Assembly: GCF_029626225.1 (NCBI RefSeq)
Contig: NZ_JARUBP010000001.1
Span: 2,666,001 to 2,730,000, forward strand
Direction: 5' to 3'
DNA: 64,000 nt
Source of the DNA: Asanoa sp. WMMD1127
GTDB lineage: Bacteria; Actinomycetota; Actinomycetes; Mycobacteriales; Micromonosporaceae
The notes below the pieces were generated by a model. That model did no database searches. It was not told the DNA's origin and saw only the letters and a list, made by a program, of their open reading frames with translations. The position numbers were made by a program, and so were the translations under genes. Below are positions 47,401-55,518 of the stretch, piece by piece. Position 1 is the first letter of the stretch. Each line of letters begins with the position of its first letter.

Positions 47401-48163
47401 GACGATGGAGCTGCCGATCTTCCGCGAGCTGGAGTCGGCGTGGTTCCGCACCCGCCGGTCCGCCGCGGAGGAGTCCTCGCTCACGCCGACGCCGAGCGCC
47501 GCCGCCGCCCCCGCGGCTGCCGCGCCGGCAGCCACCGCGGCGCCGGCGCCCGCCGACGCCCGGGTGGGCGCCGCCGGCGCGCCGACGCAGCAGTTCGCCA
47601 CCGTCGAGGCCAGCCAGCGGCTCACCAGCTCGCCGCAGTCGCGCACGGCGCCGCCGGCGGCCAGTCCGGTCGGTGGCGGCGGCCTGGGCGGCGGCGGTCT
47701 GGGCAGCGGCCTGCCGACGCGCCCGACGGCGCCGAGCGGTCCGGCGCCGAGTGGCCCGCCGCCGAGCGGTCCGCCGGCCCAGCAGCCCAGCGGCCTGTCC
47801 GGCAACGGCAACGGTGCCGCCCGTCGGCCCGAGCCCGAGTCGTGGCAGACGGCCGCTGACGAGGGGTGGCGGGCAGCGTCCGCCGTCTCCGACATGCAAG
47901 TGAACGAAACCACGCAGGCCGGCCTGCCCAAGCGGGTTCCGATGGCGCAGCTCGTGCCGGGCGGGGTCGACAAGGCGGCTTCCAACGTGCAGAAGCGCAC
48001 GCCGGAAGCGGTACGCGGGCTGCTCTCGGCCTACCACCGAGGTGTGCAGCGCGGTCGCACCCAGCCCAAGGACGAAACTTCGGATACGACTCCGGCCGGG
48101 CAGCCCTCCCAAGCTGGCCACGGTCCGGGTGCCGGGAGCGGTCAGAAGGAGCACGAACGATGA
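44402..48163 (+). CDS. cvnA: Conservon sensor kinase CvnA with NIT-type external domain
   Basis: A 1253-residue membrane sensor. Order: short cytoplasmic N-terminus; span ~29-50 ([20 protein letters not shown]); external nitrate/nitrite-sensing-like helical domain to ~335 ([36 protein letters not shown]); span ~338-361; HAMP-like linker; histidine-containing helix [20 protein letters not shown] (~485); ATPase with N-box [16 protein letters not shown] (~557) and VEDRGIGI. Then ~450 residues of Pro/Gly/Ala-rich, probably disordered tail. The tail ends in short conserved blocks: [11 protein letters not shown] (~1005), DEGWRAA (~1153), [14 protein letters not shown] (~1174) and YHRGVQRGR. In characterised conservons CvnA works with CvnB-D as a membrane G-protein-like complex. 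The GTG start at 44402 is the first of the frame; the stop overlaps cvnB as ATGA. Confidence 0.9.
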   Translation: MSKRPKTANSFMSRLRRPAGRLRDLPIWSKLGLIMIVPTLATIVVGTNGLIDHIETSENADQARDLAVVVEASGDLVQNLQNERAAAAMLLGAESESKTAQAKYRSAFEASSQAVDRVVNNYSTQRASLNDLPGNFVGTLGQIDDGLQGLPGVRSQVTGGKFAFTDAARAYNALVDNLLNLRDGAAQLAANTSLSERMRAVAAVARQKEFLSQERLVVLQAYSAGAMNQNLKKEFIASQTGQLQASETFLSVATVTEEEQYNQTVAGSDLRSSTAFAGWVTGNMPSDGQLGNAPFTIDSWDSALLGHSRLIRSVERRFDNSVVDVATTLRDDVQRQVLIETGLLLAMLLLAILFAWLVARSMARSLRELRHGALAVAQYGLPQAVSRLRDPALSTQMSPAQLANQIAEPLPVRSKDEFGQVTEAFNAVHLEAVRTAAEQAALRASVGTMFVNLARRSQILVDRLIGHLDRLERGEEDPDRLAELFQLDHLATRMRRNDENLLVLAGADSTRIQREPAALIDVLRAAQSEVEHYTRIEFGVIDRDIEVAAHAVNDLVHLVAELFDNATAFSPPDSHVMVEARRIGEHAVLYVEDRGIGITPDQLNDINERLATPPMVDVAVSRMMGLVVVARLAARHGVKVELRPAADRGTVADVSLPTSVLVPRALAGRGPQAGAFEVPVQQPPAQVARSPFPAPLALESGPVARPDRDLAGAGAGGGLASAFGGNRPGDAHTNGFNGANGNGNGRSGAAMPAWSDLTGAGPQGGRGDDPFGGPRGGNGQRHDPLPQRRASDGWAMEGEVTAGPQSPAIPRQTPRDDVASPFSAPPVISVPPVISVPPSSSPSSAPRQPEPWEQGGPTLPPSAPAGPPIAMPDSPIVPGRSGGLPGRQPGQPTGPSVPLRQPQAMTPPPASAPPAAPPQASPAAPYGLAGAGTPAGGQAPPAWPPVAAEPQPAADHLSAGLDMTAELPRVERPAAAEAASAQPAVPPIIPATNKARFADETMELPIFRELESAWFRTRRSAAEESSLTPTPSAAAAPAAAAPAATAAPAPADARVGAAGAPTQQFATVEASQRLTSSPQSRTAPPAASPVGGGGLGGGGLGSGLPTRPTAPSGPAPSGPPPSGPPAQQPSGLSGNGNGAARRPEPESWQTAADEGWRAASAVSDMQVNETTQAGLPKRVPMAQLVPGGVDKAASNVQKRTPEAVRGLLSAYHRGVQRGRTQPKDETSDTTPAGQPSQAGHGPGAGSGQKEHER

Positions 48164-48564
48164 CAACCACGCAAGATCTCGGCTGGCTGCTCGCCAACTT
48201 CGCCGACCGCGTACCGGGTGTCGCACACGCGATCGCGGTCTCGGCCGACGGTCTGCTCCTCGCATCGTCGCGGGACCTGCCGCGCGACCGGGCCGACCAG
48301 CTGGCGGCGATCTCGTCCGGCCTGGTCAGCCTGACCCAGGGCGCGGCGCGGTGCTTCGAAGGCGGCGCCGTCCTGCAGAACGTGGTCGAGATGGACAACG
48401 GCTTCCTGTTCCTGATGTCGATCTCGGACGGTTCGTCGTTCGCGGTCCTGGCCGCCCGCAGCTGCGACGTGGGCCAGGTCGGCTACGAGATGGCGCTGCT
48501 GGTCGACCGGGTCGGCGACGCGCTGACACCGGCGCCGCGCACCGCCGCGGGCATGCTCGGCTAG
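48160..48564 (+). CDS. cvnB: Conservon roadblock/LC7 domain protein CvnB
   Basis: A 134-residue single-domain roadblock/LC7 protein: [52 protein letters not shown] and [17 protein letters not shown]. MglB-like roadblock proteins bind small GTPases as GAPs or scaffolds, here presumably CvnD. The ATG at 48160 overlaps the cvnA stop. Confidence 0.93.
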   Translation: MTTTQDLGWLLANFADRVPGVAHAIAVSADGLLLASSRDLPRDRADQLAAISSGLVSLTQGAARCFEGGAVLQNVVEMDNGFLFLMSISDGSSFAVLAARSCDVGQVGYEMALLVDRVGDALTPAPRTAAGMLG

Positions 48565-48661
48565 TCGTTCCCCGGAACGGCGCACCACACAACAACACAC
48601 AGACGCGACGAGTCCCGAGCGGTCGGGCCGTGCGGAACGGATGCGAAGGGGGTGAGCGGCG

Positions 48662-49039
48662 ATGACCGACAGGGACGAGCCGACCGGCGCGTTGGTGCGG
48701 CCGTACGCCGTCACCCGCGGCCGCACCCGGCCCCGGCTCGAGATCGCCCTCGAGGCACTCGTCGAGACGACGGTCCGTGGCCGGACAGCCAACTCCACCA
48801 AGGGTGGGCACGGTCGCGAGCACCAATACATCGCCGCGTTGTGCGACGGCCGGTTGCAGTCGCTCGCGGAGATCGCGGCCCGGATGCAGCTCCCACTGGG
48901 TGTTGCCCGGGTCCTGATCGCCGACATGGCCGCCGACGGGCTCGTCGCGGTCTACGAACCGACCTCACTGGAAGACACGAACGATGCGGTGGGCACTGAA
49001 CTGCTGGAGAGGGTGCTGAGTGGACTTCGCAGGCTCTGA
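48662..49039 (+). CDS. cvnC: Conservon DUF742 protein CvnC
   Basis: A 125-residue DUF742 protein with the family opening ALVRPYAVTRGRTRPR and a predicted winged-helix-like part (EHQYIAALCDGRLQSLAEIA, ARMQLPLGVARVLIADMAAD). DUF742 proteins are found almost only in cvn operons; their biochemical role is not established, though a DNA- or protein-binding winged helix is likely. It is separated from cvnB by 97 bases and overlaps cvnD by 20 bases. Confidence 0.92.
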   Translation: MTDRDEPTGALVRPYAVTRGRTRPRLEIALEALVETTVRGRTANSTKGGHGREHQYIAALCDGRLQSLAEIAARMQLPLGVARVLIADMAADGLVAVYEPTSLEDTNDAVGTELLERVLSGLRRL

Positions 49040-49628
49040 CGTGACGCACCGCCCGAGCGCTGGTCGTGTGACGTCGGCGAAGATTGTCATCGCCGGCGGA
49101 TTCGGCGTCGGCAAGACCACGCTGGTCGGGTCGGTGTCCGAGATCACGCCGCTGACCACCGAGGCCATCATGACCTCGGCCGGCGTCGGCGTCGACGACA
49201 CCCGGCAGGTGCCGGGCAAGACGACGACGACCGTCGCGATGGACTTCGGCCGCATCACGATCGACCGTGACCTGATCCTCTACCTGTTCGGCACACCCGG
49301 CCAGACCCGGTTCTGGTTCATGTGGGACGAGCTGGTTCGAGGCGCGATCGGGGCGATCGTGCTGGTCGACACCCGTCGACTAGCCGACTGCTTCGCCGCG
49401 ATCGACTTCTTCGAGCATCGCCGCCTGCCCTACCTGGTGGCGATCAACTGCTTCGACGGCGTGCAATACCACGACCCCCAGGACGTGCGCGACGCCCTCG
49501 CGATCTCCAGCGACGTCCCGGTCGTGGCCTGCGACGCCCGCAACCGCGAGTCGACGAAGCACGTGCTGATCAGCCTCGTGGAATACGTGCTCAGCATGCG
49601 CCGGTCGCGCGCGGTCGCCCCGGCCTGA
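49020..49628 (+). CDS. cvnD: Conservon small GTPase CvnD
   Basis: A 202-residue Ras-like P-loop GTPase of the bacterial Mgl/Cvn class. P-loop GGFGVGKTT lies at 26-34, switch I around TTTTVAMDFGRIT, and the G3 region LFGTPGQTRFWFMW carries Gly-Gln in the order usual for the family. The G4-like region is VAINCFDG. The GTG start at 49020 is inside the cvnC 3' end. It is expected to be regulated by the roadblock protein CvnB. A strong bidirectional terminator follows. Confidence 0.93.
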   Translation: MDFAGSDVTHRPSAGRVTSAKIVIAGGFGVGKTTLVGSVSEITPLTTEAIMTSAGVGVDDTRQVPGKTTTTVAMDFGRITIDRDLILYLFGTPGQTRFWFMWDELVRGAIGAIVLVDTRRLADCFAAIDFFEHRRLPYLVAINCFDGVQYHDPQDVRDALAISSDVPVVACDARNRESTKHVLISLVEYVLSMRRSRAVAPA

Positions 49629-49662
49629 CCGCCGACTCCGCAGCACCCACCCACTGCGCGAA

Positions 49663-49692
49663 GAAGCCCCACCGCCTCGGCGGTGGGGCTTC
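49663..49692. terminator. Bidirectional terminator between cvnD and the solute-binding protein gene
   Basis: GAAGCCCCACCGCC (49663-49676) and GGCGGTGGGGCTTC (49679-49692) are exact reverse complements with a two-base centre. It lies between convergent genes. Confidence 0.8.
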
Positions 49693-49717
49693 TCGTGTGG
49701 CCTCGGTAGACGACCCG

Positions 49718-50935
49718 TCAGCTGACGCGGATCCAGGCGTTCTCGACGACCTGGAAGACCGCCAGCGAGTCGGCGGTCATGCCACCGTGCTTGATCGGCT
49801 GGAAGTCGTAGGAGCCGGCGATGCCCTCGGTGATGAGGTTTTCCAGGTAGACCCGGATGCGGCCCCGGTCGACGCTGCGACCCAGGCGGGCGGCGTTGGC
49901 GATCAGGCGCACGGCGTCGGAGGTGTAGGGCGCGAAGCCCCGGAACGCACCGTGCTTCTGGATGTAGCGGTAAATGAAGTCACGCCGGTCGAGGTCGGCC
50001 ATCGTCGTGTCGGTCAGCGACGTGCCGGCGAGCGAGGCCGGGTGGATCGCGTAGGCGCCCCGGACGGCGATCTCGTTGTCGCCGGCGAGCGTGTCGTCGG
50101 CCACCGCGCCCGGGTCGAAGATGAACATGCCCTCGAAGCTGGAGTCGCGGGCCGCCTGCGCCGCGGCGCCGGAGTCGGGCGCCTGGGCCCAGATGATGAT
50201 GGCGTCCGGCCTCTCGTTGGTCACCTTGCGGACCGCCGAGGTGACGTTGTTGCCCGTGTTCGGCAGCTGTGACTCGATGAGATTGTTGCCGAAGGCCCTG
50301 CGCAGAGCGGCGATGCCGGCCGCGCCGTAGGCCCCGTCGGCGTAGATCACGCCGAGTTTGGTCGGGCGGTCCTTCTCGGGCAGGTTGTTGCGCAGGTCGA
50401 CCATCGCCCGCGCCACGTCTTCGGCGTTGGGCTGCAGCTTGTAGATGTAGGTGCGCGCGGTCAGCGGCGTGACGATGCCGTCGGCGGAACCCAGCGAGAT
50501 GAAGGGGACCTGCTCCTTCTGCGCGACGTTCAGCATCGCCAGCGAGGTCTCGGCCAGGATGCCGCCGAGCATCGCGTGCACGTTCTCCTTCTGGATGAGC
50601 TCCGTCGCCTGCTGCGCGGCGGTCTCGGGCCGGCTGCCGTTGTCGCGATAGATCATCTTGATCCGGCGGCGCAGGTTGCCGACGGGCACGCCCTCTTCGT
50701 TGAGCGTGTCGACGGTGATCCGCAGCGCCCGCTCCTGCAGCACGCCGTGCGCGGAGCCGGGGCCGGTCAGCTCCAGGCTGGCGCCGATGATGAGCTCCTC
50801 GGAGCCGCGCGTGGTGGGGCCGGGGCTGTCGCGCTCGTCATCGGCACCGCAGGCGGCGGTGAACAGGGTGCCGGCCGTGGCGACGAGGAGACCGCGCCGG
50901 GACAGCTGGACCCGGCTGAGCGCCGGCTTCGACAT
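49718..50935 (-). CDS. Tat-type solute-binding lipoprotein, branched-chain amino acid/amide (type I) family
   Basis: A 405-residue extracytoplasmic receptor. The N-terminus has a twin-arginine motif and lipobox (LSRRGLLVATAGTLFTAAC), so it is probably exported folded by Tat and then lipid-anchored. The mature part fits LivJ/AmiC-type binding proteins: IIGASLELTGPGSAHGV, RALRITVDTLNEEGVP, AMLGGILAETSLAMLNVAQK, YGAAGIAALRRAFG, RPDAIIIWAQAPDSGAAAQA. No transporter permease or ATPase is near. Its place facing the cvn operon suggests a sensing role alongside the kinase, but that is inference. ATG at 50935; AAAGG upstream on the minus strand. Confidence 0.85.
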   Translation of the reverse strand: MSKPALSRVQLSRRGLLVATAGTLFTAACGADDERDSPGPTTRGSEELIIGASLELTGPGSAHGVLQERALRITVDTLNEEGVPVGNLRRRIKMIYRDNGSRPETAAQQATELIQKENVHAMLGGILAETSLAMLNVAQKEQVPFISLGSADGIVTPLTARTYIYKLQPNAEDVARAMVDLRNNLPEKDRPTKLGVIYADGAYGAAGIAALRRAFGNNLIESQLPNTGNNVTSAVRKVTNERPDAIIIWAQAPDSGAAAQAARDSSFEGMFIFDPGAVADDTLAGDNEIAVRGAYAIHPASLAGTSLTDTTMADLDRRDFIYRYIQKHGAFRGFAPYTSDAVRLIANAARLGRSVDRGRIRVYLENLITEGIAGSYDFQPIKHGGMTADSLAVFQVVENAWIRVS

Positions 50936-51044
50936 CTGGTGCCGCCTTTCCACAGCCCGGCGACGCCCGTCGCCAGACACCACGCGGGTATGCTCCCGGG
51001 CCGGCGGGCCCGCAGTCAAATCGCCCTCATATCCGGCCGGAAGG

Positions 51045-54000
51045 TCACGTCCGGGCAGACCGGTATTCGTATTCCTGGCTCTCGTCACGGCCACCGTGGT
51101 CGCGGCTGAAGTCCCAGCCACCGGCGGATTCGCGGCCGGGACGGCCGCCCACGGCGTAGCCACCGATCTCCTGACCGCGACGCCAGCCGCGGAAGTAGCC
51201 GGTGGTGTGCGCGGCGATGCTCGCGGCGTCGCGGACGATGCGCAGTGGCCGCTCCTCGCGCAACGGCGAGCCGGGCACGAGGTTGGCCTGCGGGACCCGG
51301 CGCGGGAGGCCCGACTTGGTCTCGACGCCCACCGCAGGCGAGGAGGCCTTCTCGGCGGCCTGCCAGCCCGTGTCGGCGACCGACGCCCAGGCCAGGTCTT
51401 CGCTCTCGTCCGGGTGACCGGTGAACCACGCCGAGCGGGCGGCCGCGAAGATCAGCAGGTCGCCGTCGCCCTCGTCGGAGACCGGCGGCGCGCTGATGCC
51501 GATCGGGAGCTGGTGGCTGCCGGTGTCGGACGGGCTCTCCACCAGCCGCAGCGGCGGCGCGTCATAGCGGGCGGCGTAGTCGTCGCGGTTGCGGCGGTCG
51601 CGGTTGCGGGTCTCGCGCGGGCTGTCGTCGCGCAGGGCGCGGTCGGCCAGCGGCGGCGGCTCCACCAGGCGCAGGATCGGCGGCTCCGGCGGCATGTCGT
51701 CGGCCAGCCACGGCGGCGGCACCCGGTCGTCGCCGACGGCCGAGTAGGTCGGCCGGTCGAGCTCGCTCGGCGGCAGCTCGCTCAGGTCGGGGAAGCGCGA
51801 GTCGCCGTTGGCCCGGTCGTCGCTGGTGTTGTCGACCAGCGGCCAGTTGGCCCGGGCGCCCGGCTCCGGTCGCGGGGCAGGCACCGGAACGCTCAGGTCG
51901 GTGGCCTGGAAACCGGTGACCGGCGGCTGCGGCGGAGGCGGCGTGCCGGCCGCGCGGCCGTTGGCGCGCGGCGGGATCACGGTCGGCCGCTTGCGCTCGG
52001 CGCGGGCCGAGTTGAGGGCGGCGTTGGTCAGCGTGGCCCGGAACGGCTCACCGGCCTCGGCCGGCGGCACGGTCGGCCGCTGCGCCGGGATCGGGGTGAT
52101 GCCGGGCGGCGGGGGCGGCACGGAGACCGGCTTGTTGGCCGGGCTGGCCGAGACCGGCCGGCCGGGCAGCGGCGTCGTCGAGGCGGCGGGCGACTGCGGC
52201 GTGGCCGGCAGCCGGGGCGCGGTGGAGTAGCGATCGGCCGGCGACTGGGACGCGGCGGGCAGCTGCGGCGCGGCCGGCAGGTGCGGTGCGGCCGGGTAGC
52301 GCTCGGTGGCCGGCGTCTCGGGCGTGGCCCGGTAGCGGTCGGCGGCCGGGGAGTGCGGCGCGGCGGGCAGGTGCGGTGCGGCCGGGTAGCGCTCGGCCGC
52401 GGGTGCCTCGGGTGTGCTCCGGTAGCGGTCGGCGGCCGGTGCGGCGGGCAGGTGCGGCGCGGCCGGGTAGCGCTCGGTGGCCGGCGTCTCGGGCGTGGCC
52501 CGGTAGCGGTCGGCGGCCGGGGAGTGCGGTGCGGCCGGCAGGTGGGACGCGGCCGGGGAGTGCGGTGCGGCCGGCAGGTGCGGTGCGGCCGGGTAGCGCT
52601 CGGCCGCGGGCGCCTCGGGCGTGGCCCGGTAGCGGCCGGCCGCCGGTGACTGCGGCGCGGCCGGCATGCGCTGGGCGGCGGCCGGCGACTCGGGCTGCTG
52701 GTGCGGCGCCGCCGGAGAGTGCGGTGCGGCCGGCAGTGGCGTCGGGGGCTGCAGCGTGGCCGGGGTCGGCGGCTGCGGTGTGGCCGATCGCGGCTGCTGG
52801 TAGCGGCTGGTGCCGTCGAAACCGGTCGACCAGGCGTGACCCGGGCTGCGGGACGGCATCGGCGTGCCGCCGCTCGGCGTCGGCGTGGTCAGGCCCGGCG
52901 CGGCCGTCTCGGCGGACCGGTTGGGGTTGCGCTCGGTCGAACGGCTCGTGCGGGACTCGGTCGACCGCCCCGGTGTGCGCTGGTCGGCGGCGCGGGCGGC
53001 CGGGTTGCGCGGCTCGGCGGCGCGTCGCCCGGCGTTCGGGGGCCGGGCCGGGCTGGCGGCCCGGGCAGCCGGCTCGGCTGGCTCGGCGAACGGCGTGGCC
53101 GAGGTGACCGGGGCCGGCGCGGTCGGCGGCGGCGTCACCGGGGTGGGCGCGACCGGCGGGGTCGTCAGCGCGCGCGGCGTGGTCGCCGCGGCGGCCGGCT
53201 CGGGGCGGTGCCGGCGGCCGGTCGCGCCGCGCTCGGGCAGCGGGACCGGCAGCGCGTGCAGCCCGGCCGGCGTCGCCGCCGGCTCGGTGGTCTCGGTGGT
53301 GGCGGCGGCGCGGCGCATCGGGCGGCGCGGGACCGCGGTGATCGGCGTCGTGCGGGCGGCCAGCGTGGCGACCAGCGCGGCGCAGCCCTCGTCGCAGGAG
53401 CGCACGGCGGCGACGGCCTGCCGGACGGCATCGGCGGACGCGCTGGCGAGCGCCTTGCTGATGGTGCCGCGGCGCGGCGTCTCGGCGATCGCGACCCGCA
53501 GCGCGGTGATCGCCTCGGCCACCTCGGCCTCGTCGCCGAGCCCGTCGGCGGCCAGCCGCTTGACCACCGCTTCGGCGGTCGCGGGCAGGTCACGGCCGCG
53601 GGCGGCCACGCCGGAGACCAGGCCGGGCTCGGGCAGGGCGTCGAGGACGGCGAGCGTCAGCGGCTCGGCCGGGTCGGAGTAGGCGCGCAGCGCGGCCGGG
53701 TAGAGCTCCCGGAGCACCTCACGCAGCGTCGCCGCGGCGGAGTGGCGGCCACCGGCGAGCGCGGAGTGCGCGGCCAGGACGGGCCGGTAGGGCGCGAGGT
53801 CGCGGGGCACCGGCAGGCCGACGGCGAAGATCGCACCCGCCTGGAGCGCCCGGGCCAGGCCGACCGCGCGGCGCTCGGCGGCCGGGGACTCCATCTCCTC
53901 GAGCGACTCGTCGTCGGCGAACCGCTCGGCGAAGTCGTCGACCGCGTCGTCGTCGGCGATGGCCAACGGCCGGCCGGCGGCGGACAACAGGGAGGTCACC

Positions 54001-54230
54001 TCGTGGTCGTCGCTGTCAGCGGCGATGGCGGCGGAGCCGGGGCCGTTGGCCCGCTCCGCCAGCAGGGCGCCTAGCTCGGCGTAACCCGCCGGGTCGTCGG
54101 TGATCTCGCAGACGTCGAGCAACCGCCCGGCGTCGTCGACGACGGCCGCCGTCAGACCAGTGCCGGCAGTAGCCGGCCGACCCGTCGGTTCCGCCGATGC
54201 GAGACCGCAGTACACCCGCACGAGCGCCAC
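51045..54230 (-). CDS. Mosaic protein: IS110-transposase-like N-terminal domain, Pro/Ala repeats, sensor-kinase-tail module
   Basis: A 1061-residue protein. Residues 1-~230 resemble the RuvC-fold N-terminal part of IS110-type transposases in strand/helix order (VALVRVYCGLASAE; VVDDAGRLLDVCEITDDPAG; EVTSLLSAAGRPLAIADDD; AERRAVGLARALQAG), but the expected catalytic acids are not at the matching places. A Thr/Pro/Ala-rich region (~290-870) contains degenerate repeats of the SPAADRYRATPETPATERYP type. The C-terminus has IFAAARSAWF (~925), ADTGWQAA, GLPRRVPQANLVPG (~975) and YFRGWRRG, the same blocks as the CvnA tail. I choose the GTG at 54230, eight bases after AGGAGG (minus strand, 54239-54244); the GTG at 54254 is the longer choice. 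Not an active transposase: no terminal repeats, and the fused tail argues for a recruited scaffold in cvn signalling. Confidence 0.75.
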   Translation of the reverse strand: MALVRVYCGLASAEPTGRPATAGTGLTAAVVDDAGRLLDVCEITDDPAGYAELGALLAERANGPGSAAIAADSDDHEVTSLLSAAGRPLAIADDDAVDDFAERFADDESLEEMESPAAERRAVGLARALQAGAIFAVGLPVPRDLAPYRPVLAAHSALAGGRHSAAATLREVLRELYPAALRAYSDPAEPLTLAVLDALPEPGLVSGVAARGRDLPATAEAVVKRLAADGLGDEAEVAEAITALRVAIAETPRRGTISKALASASADAVRQAVAAVRSCDEGCAALVATLAARTTPITAVPRRPMRRAAATTETTEPAATPAGLHALPVPLPERGATGRRHRPEPAAAATTPRALTTPPVAPTPVTPPPTAPAPVTSATPFAEPAEPAARAASPARPPNAGRRAAEPRNPAARAADQRTPGRSTESRTSRSTERNPNRSAETAAPGLTTPTPSGGTPMPSRSPGHAWSTGFDGTSRYQQPRSATPQPPTPATLQPPTPLPAAPHSPAAPHQQPESPAAAQRMPAAPQSPAAGRYRATPEAPAAERYPAAPHLPAAPHSPAASHLPAAPHSPAADRYRATPETPATERYPAAPHLPAAPAADRYRSTPEAPAAERYPAAPHLPAAPHSPAADRYRATPETPATERYPAAPHLPAAPQLPAASQSPADRYSTAPRLPATPQSPAASTTPLPGRPVSASPANKPVSVPPPPPGITPIPAQRPTVPPAEAGEPFRATLTNAALNSARAERKRPTVIPPRANGRAAGTPPPPQPPVTGFQATDLSVPVPAPRPEPGARANWPLVDNTSDDRANGDSRFPDLSELPPSELDRPTYSAVGDDRVPPPWLADDMPPEPPILRLVEPPPLADRALRDDSPRETRNRDRRNRDDYAARYDAPPLRLVESPSDTGSHQLPIGISAPPVSDEGDGDLLIFAAARSAWFTGHPDESEDLAWASVADTGWQAAEKASSPAVGVETKSGLPRRVPQANLVPGSPLREERPLRIVRDAASIAAHTTGYFRGWRRGQEIGGYAVGGRPGRESAGGWDFSRDHGGRDESQEYEYRSART
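52255..52660 (-). repeat. Degenerate coding tandem repeats, units of about 81-126 bp
   Basis: The sequence GCGGCCGGGTAGCGCTCGG recurs near 52288, 52378, 52459 and 52585 inside the mosaic gene. It encodes four copies of a TERYPAAPHLPAAP / PAADRYRATPE unit of about 27-42 residues. Copies differ by whole codons, so the repeats are kept in frame. They are coding, with no spacers of constant length. Confidence 0.8.
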
Positions 54231-54289
54231 GGCGTCGTCCTCCTCCCCGGGCACAAATGTGCCAAGGACTGATGTTCCCTGGTTAGGGG

Positions 54290-55372
54290 TCAGTCGCGCC
54301 AGTCCACAGCGGCAGAGATCTTGCCGATAATCGTGCGCCAGCCCAAACTTGCGGTTTGTGCCCCGATTTTCCGGAGTCGGCGGCGTGCCATGAACCCGCC
54401 GATGCCGCCGTCCACGACCCCACGCAGGGCTTCGTCGAGGTCGTCGAGGCTCGAACCGGGAGACAGCATGTCGAGAACAGCGGGCAGGCGCAAGGCGTAC
54501 GCCAGGTCGCGGGCCACCTCGCCGGCTTCGATGATCAGCGGCGGGTCCCAGCTGTCGTGGCCGCCACGCAGGTTCTCCACCACGAGGTCGAGCTCGTAGG
54601 AGTCCTCGTCGAGCGGCGCCACGTTGACGGGCTCGATGCGCTCGGCGAGGGTCGCCCAGGCGTCGACCTGAGCCAGGTCGTGGGGCGCGCCCGAACGGAT
54701 GAAGCTGACCAGCCCCTCGGGGCTGCGGAAGAGCAGCAGCTTGCCGCGGTGGGTGAGGAAGACGGGGACCTCCTCGGCCGCCTCCTCTTCTTCCTCTTCC
54801 TCTTCTTCTTCGGCGTGCTCCTCGGCCTCGACGTCCGCCTCGGCGTCTTCGTCGTCCGCCCGGTCGGTGTCGGCCTCGTCGTCGTCCTCGTCGGCGTCGC
54901 GGGCGCCGGCGCGGGCCTTGCGGCGCTCCTCGCGGCCGGCCGCCTCGGCCTGCTCGGCCAGCTCCTCGTCGGTGAAGACGAGGTCGTCCTCGTCCTCCTC
55001 GGCCAGGCGCGCCCGGGCCGAGAACGGGTCGTCCTCGTCGCGGTCGGAGGTGTCGGTCGGCGTGAGCTCGTTGGACATCCGGTAGGCCCGCAGCGTGTAG
55101 CCCGTGCCCGCCGGAAGGGCGATCTCGACCGGGTCGATCCGCAGGTCTTCCCAGAAACCTCGGTGGTCGGCGGGGTCGACACCGACCTCGTCGGCCTCGG
55201 TCGCCTCGTCGGTCACCTCATCGGCCTCGTCGGTCACCTCATCGGCGGCAACGGCCTCGTCGGTCACCGCCGCTTCGGGCGTGTCGGCGCCGGGCGTGGT
55301 CTCCTCGACCTCGGCCACGGGCTCGTCCGGGGACGGCGACTTGGCCTTGGACCGGTTGGACTGGCGCGCCAC
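54290..55372 (-). CDS. Acidic hypothetical protein with poly-Glu tract, 360 aa
   Basis: I cannot assign a function. The first ~65 residues are an acidic low-complexity region with VTDEADEVTDEATEADEVG repeats. A conserved-looking block follows (DHRGFWEDLRIDPVEIALPA), then a second acidic region (~110-205) with a run of ten Glu (~194-203). The folded C-terminal part reads VPVFLTHRGKLLLFRSPEGL, APHDLAQVDAWATLAERIEP and ALRLPAVLDMLSPGSSLDDL. There is no signal or membrane segment. The ATG at 55372 is used. It lies upstream of and co-oriented with the mosaic gene (60 bases apart) and may be co-expressed with it. Confidence 0.7.
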   Translation of the reverse strand: MARQSNRSKAKSPSPDEPVAEVEETTPGADTPEAAVTDEAVAADEVTDEADEVTDEATEADEVGVDPADHRGFWEDLRIDPVEIALPAGTGYTLRAYRMSNELTPTDTSDRDEDDPFSARARLAEEDEDDLVFTDEELAEQAEAAGREERRKARAGARDADEDDDEADTDRADDEDAEADVEAEEHAEEEEEEEEEEAAEEVPVFLTHRGKLLLFRSPEGLVSFIRSGAPHDLAQVDAWATLAERIEPVNVAPLDEDSYELDLVVENLRGGHDSWDPPLIIEAGEVARDLAYALRLPAVLDMLSPGSSLDDLDEALRGVVDGGIGGFMARRRLRKIGAQTASLGWRTIIGKISAAVDWRD

Positions 55373-55504
55373 GCTGACCTCCGGGAGTGGTGTGTTTCGG
55401 GCGTGCGTCGGTGAACTCGCGCACGAACACCCTAGTGTGCTCCGGCCGCGTTGACCGCCCGCACCCCGGGTGGCGAGTTCCTGGCGTCGCGGCGCGCCTA
55501 CGAG

Positions 55505-55510
55505 TAGCCT
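55505..55510 (+). promoter_or_regulatory. -10 element for leaderless padR
   Basis: TAGCCT lies eight bases before the padR ATG at 55519, and there is no ribosome binding site between them. It marks a probable leaderless start. Confidence 0.4.
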
Positions 55511-55518
55511 TCCTACCT

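Noticed and set aside
44978-48265. A 1095-codon open frame antisense to cvnA
   Set aside because: It is a GC-rich shadow of cvnA: the sense frame has clear kinase, ATPase and tail motifs, while the antisense product is Arg/Gly/His-rich with no recognisable domain.
50658-52649. A 663-codon plus-strand open frame through the repeats
   Set aside because: Its length comes from the antisense of the Pro/Ala repeat region of the mosaic gene, giving Gly/Arg-rich low complexity.
52255-52660. Possible CRISPR-like array
   Set aside because: Repeat spacing varies (81-126 bp), copies differ by codon, and the whole region is an open coding frame. There are no unique spacers of constant length.
51045-54230. 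Active IS110 insertion sequence
   Set aside because: The expected catalytic acids are not conserved, the protein is far longer than an IS110 transposase and carries a signalling tail, and no element boundaries are visible.
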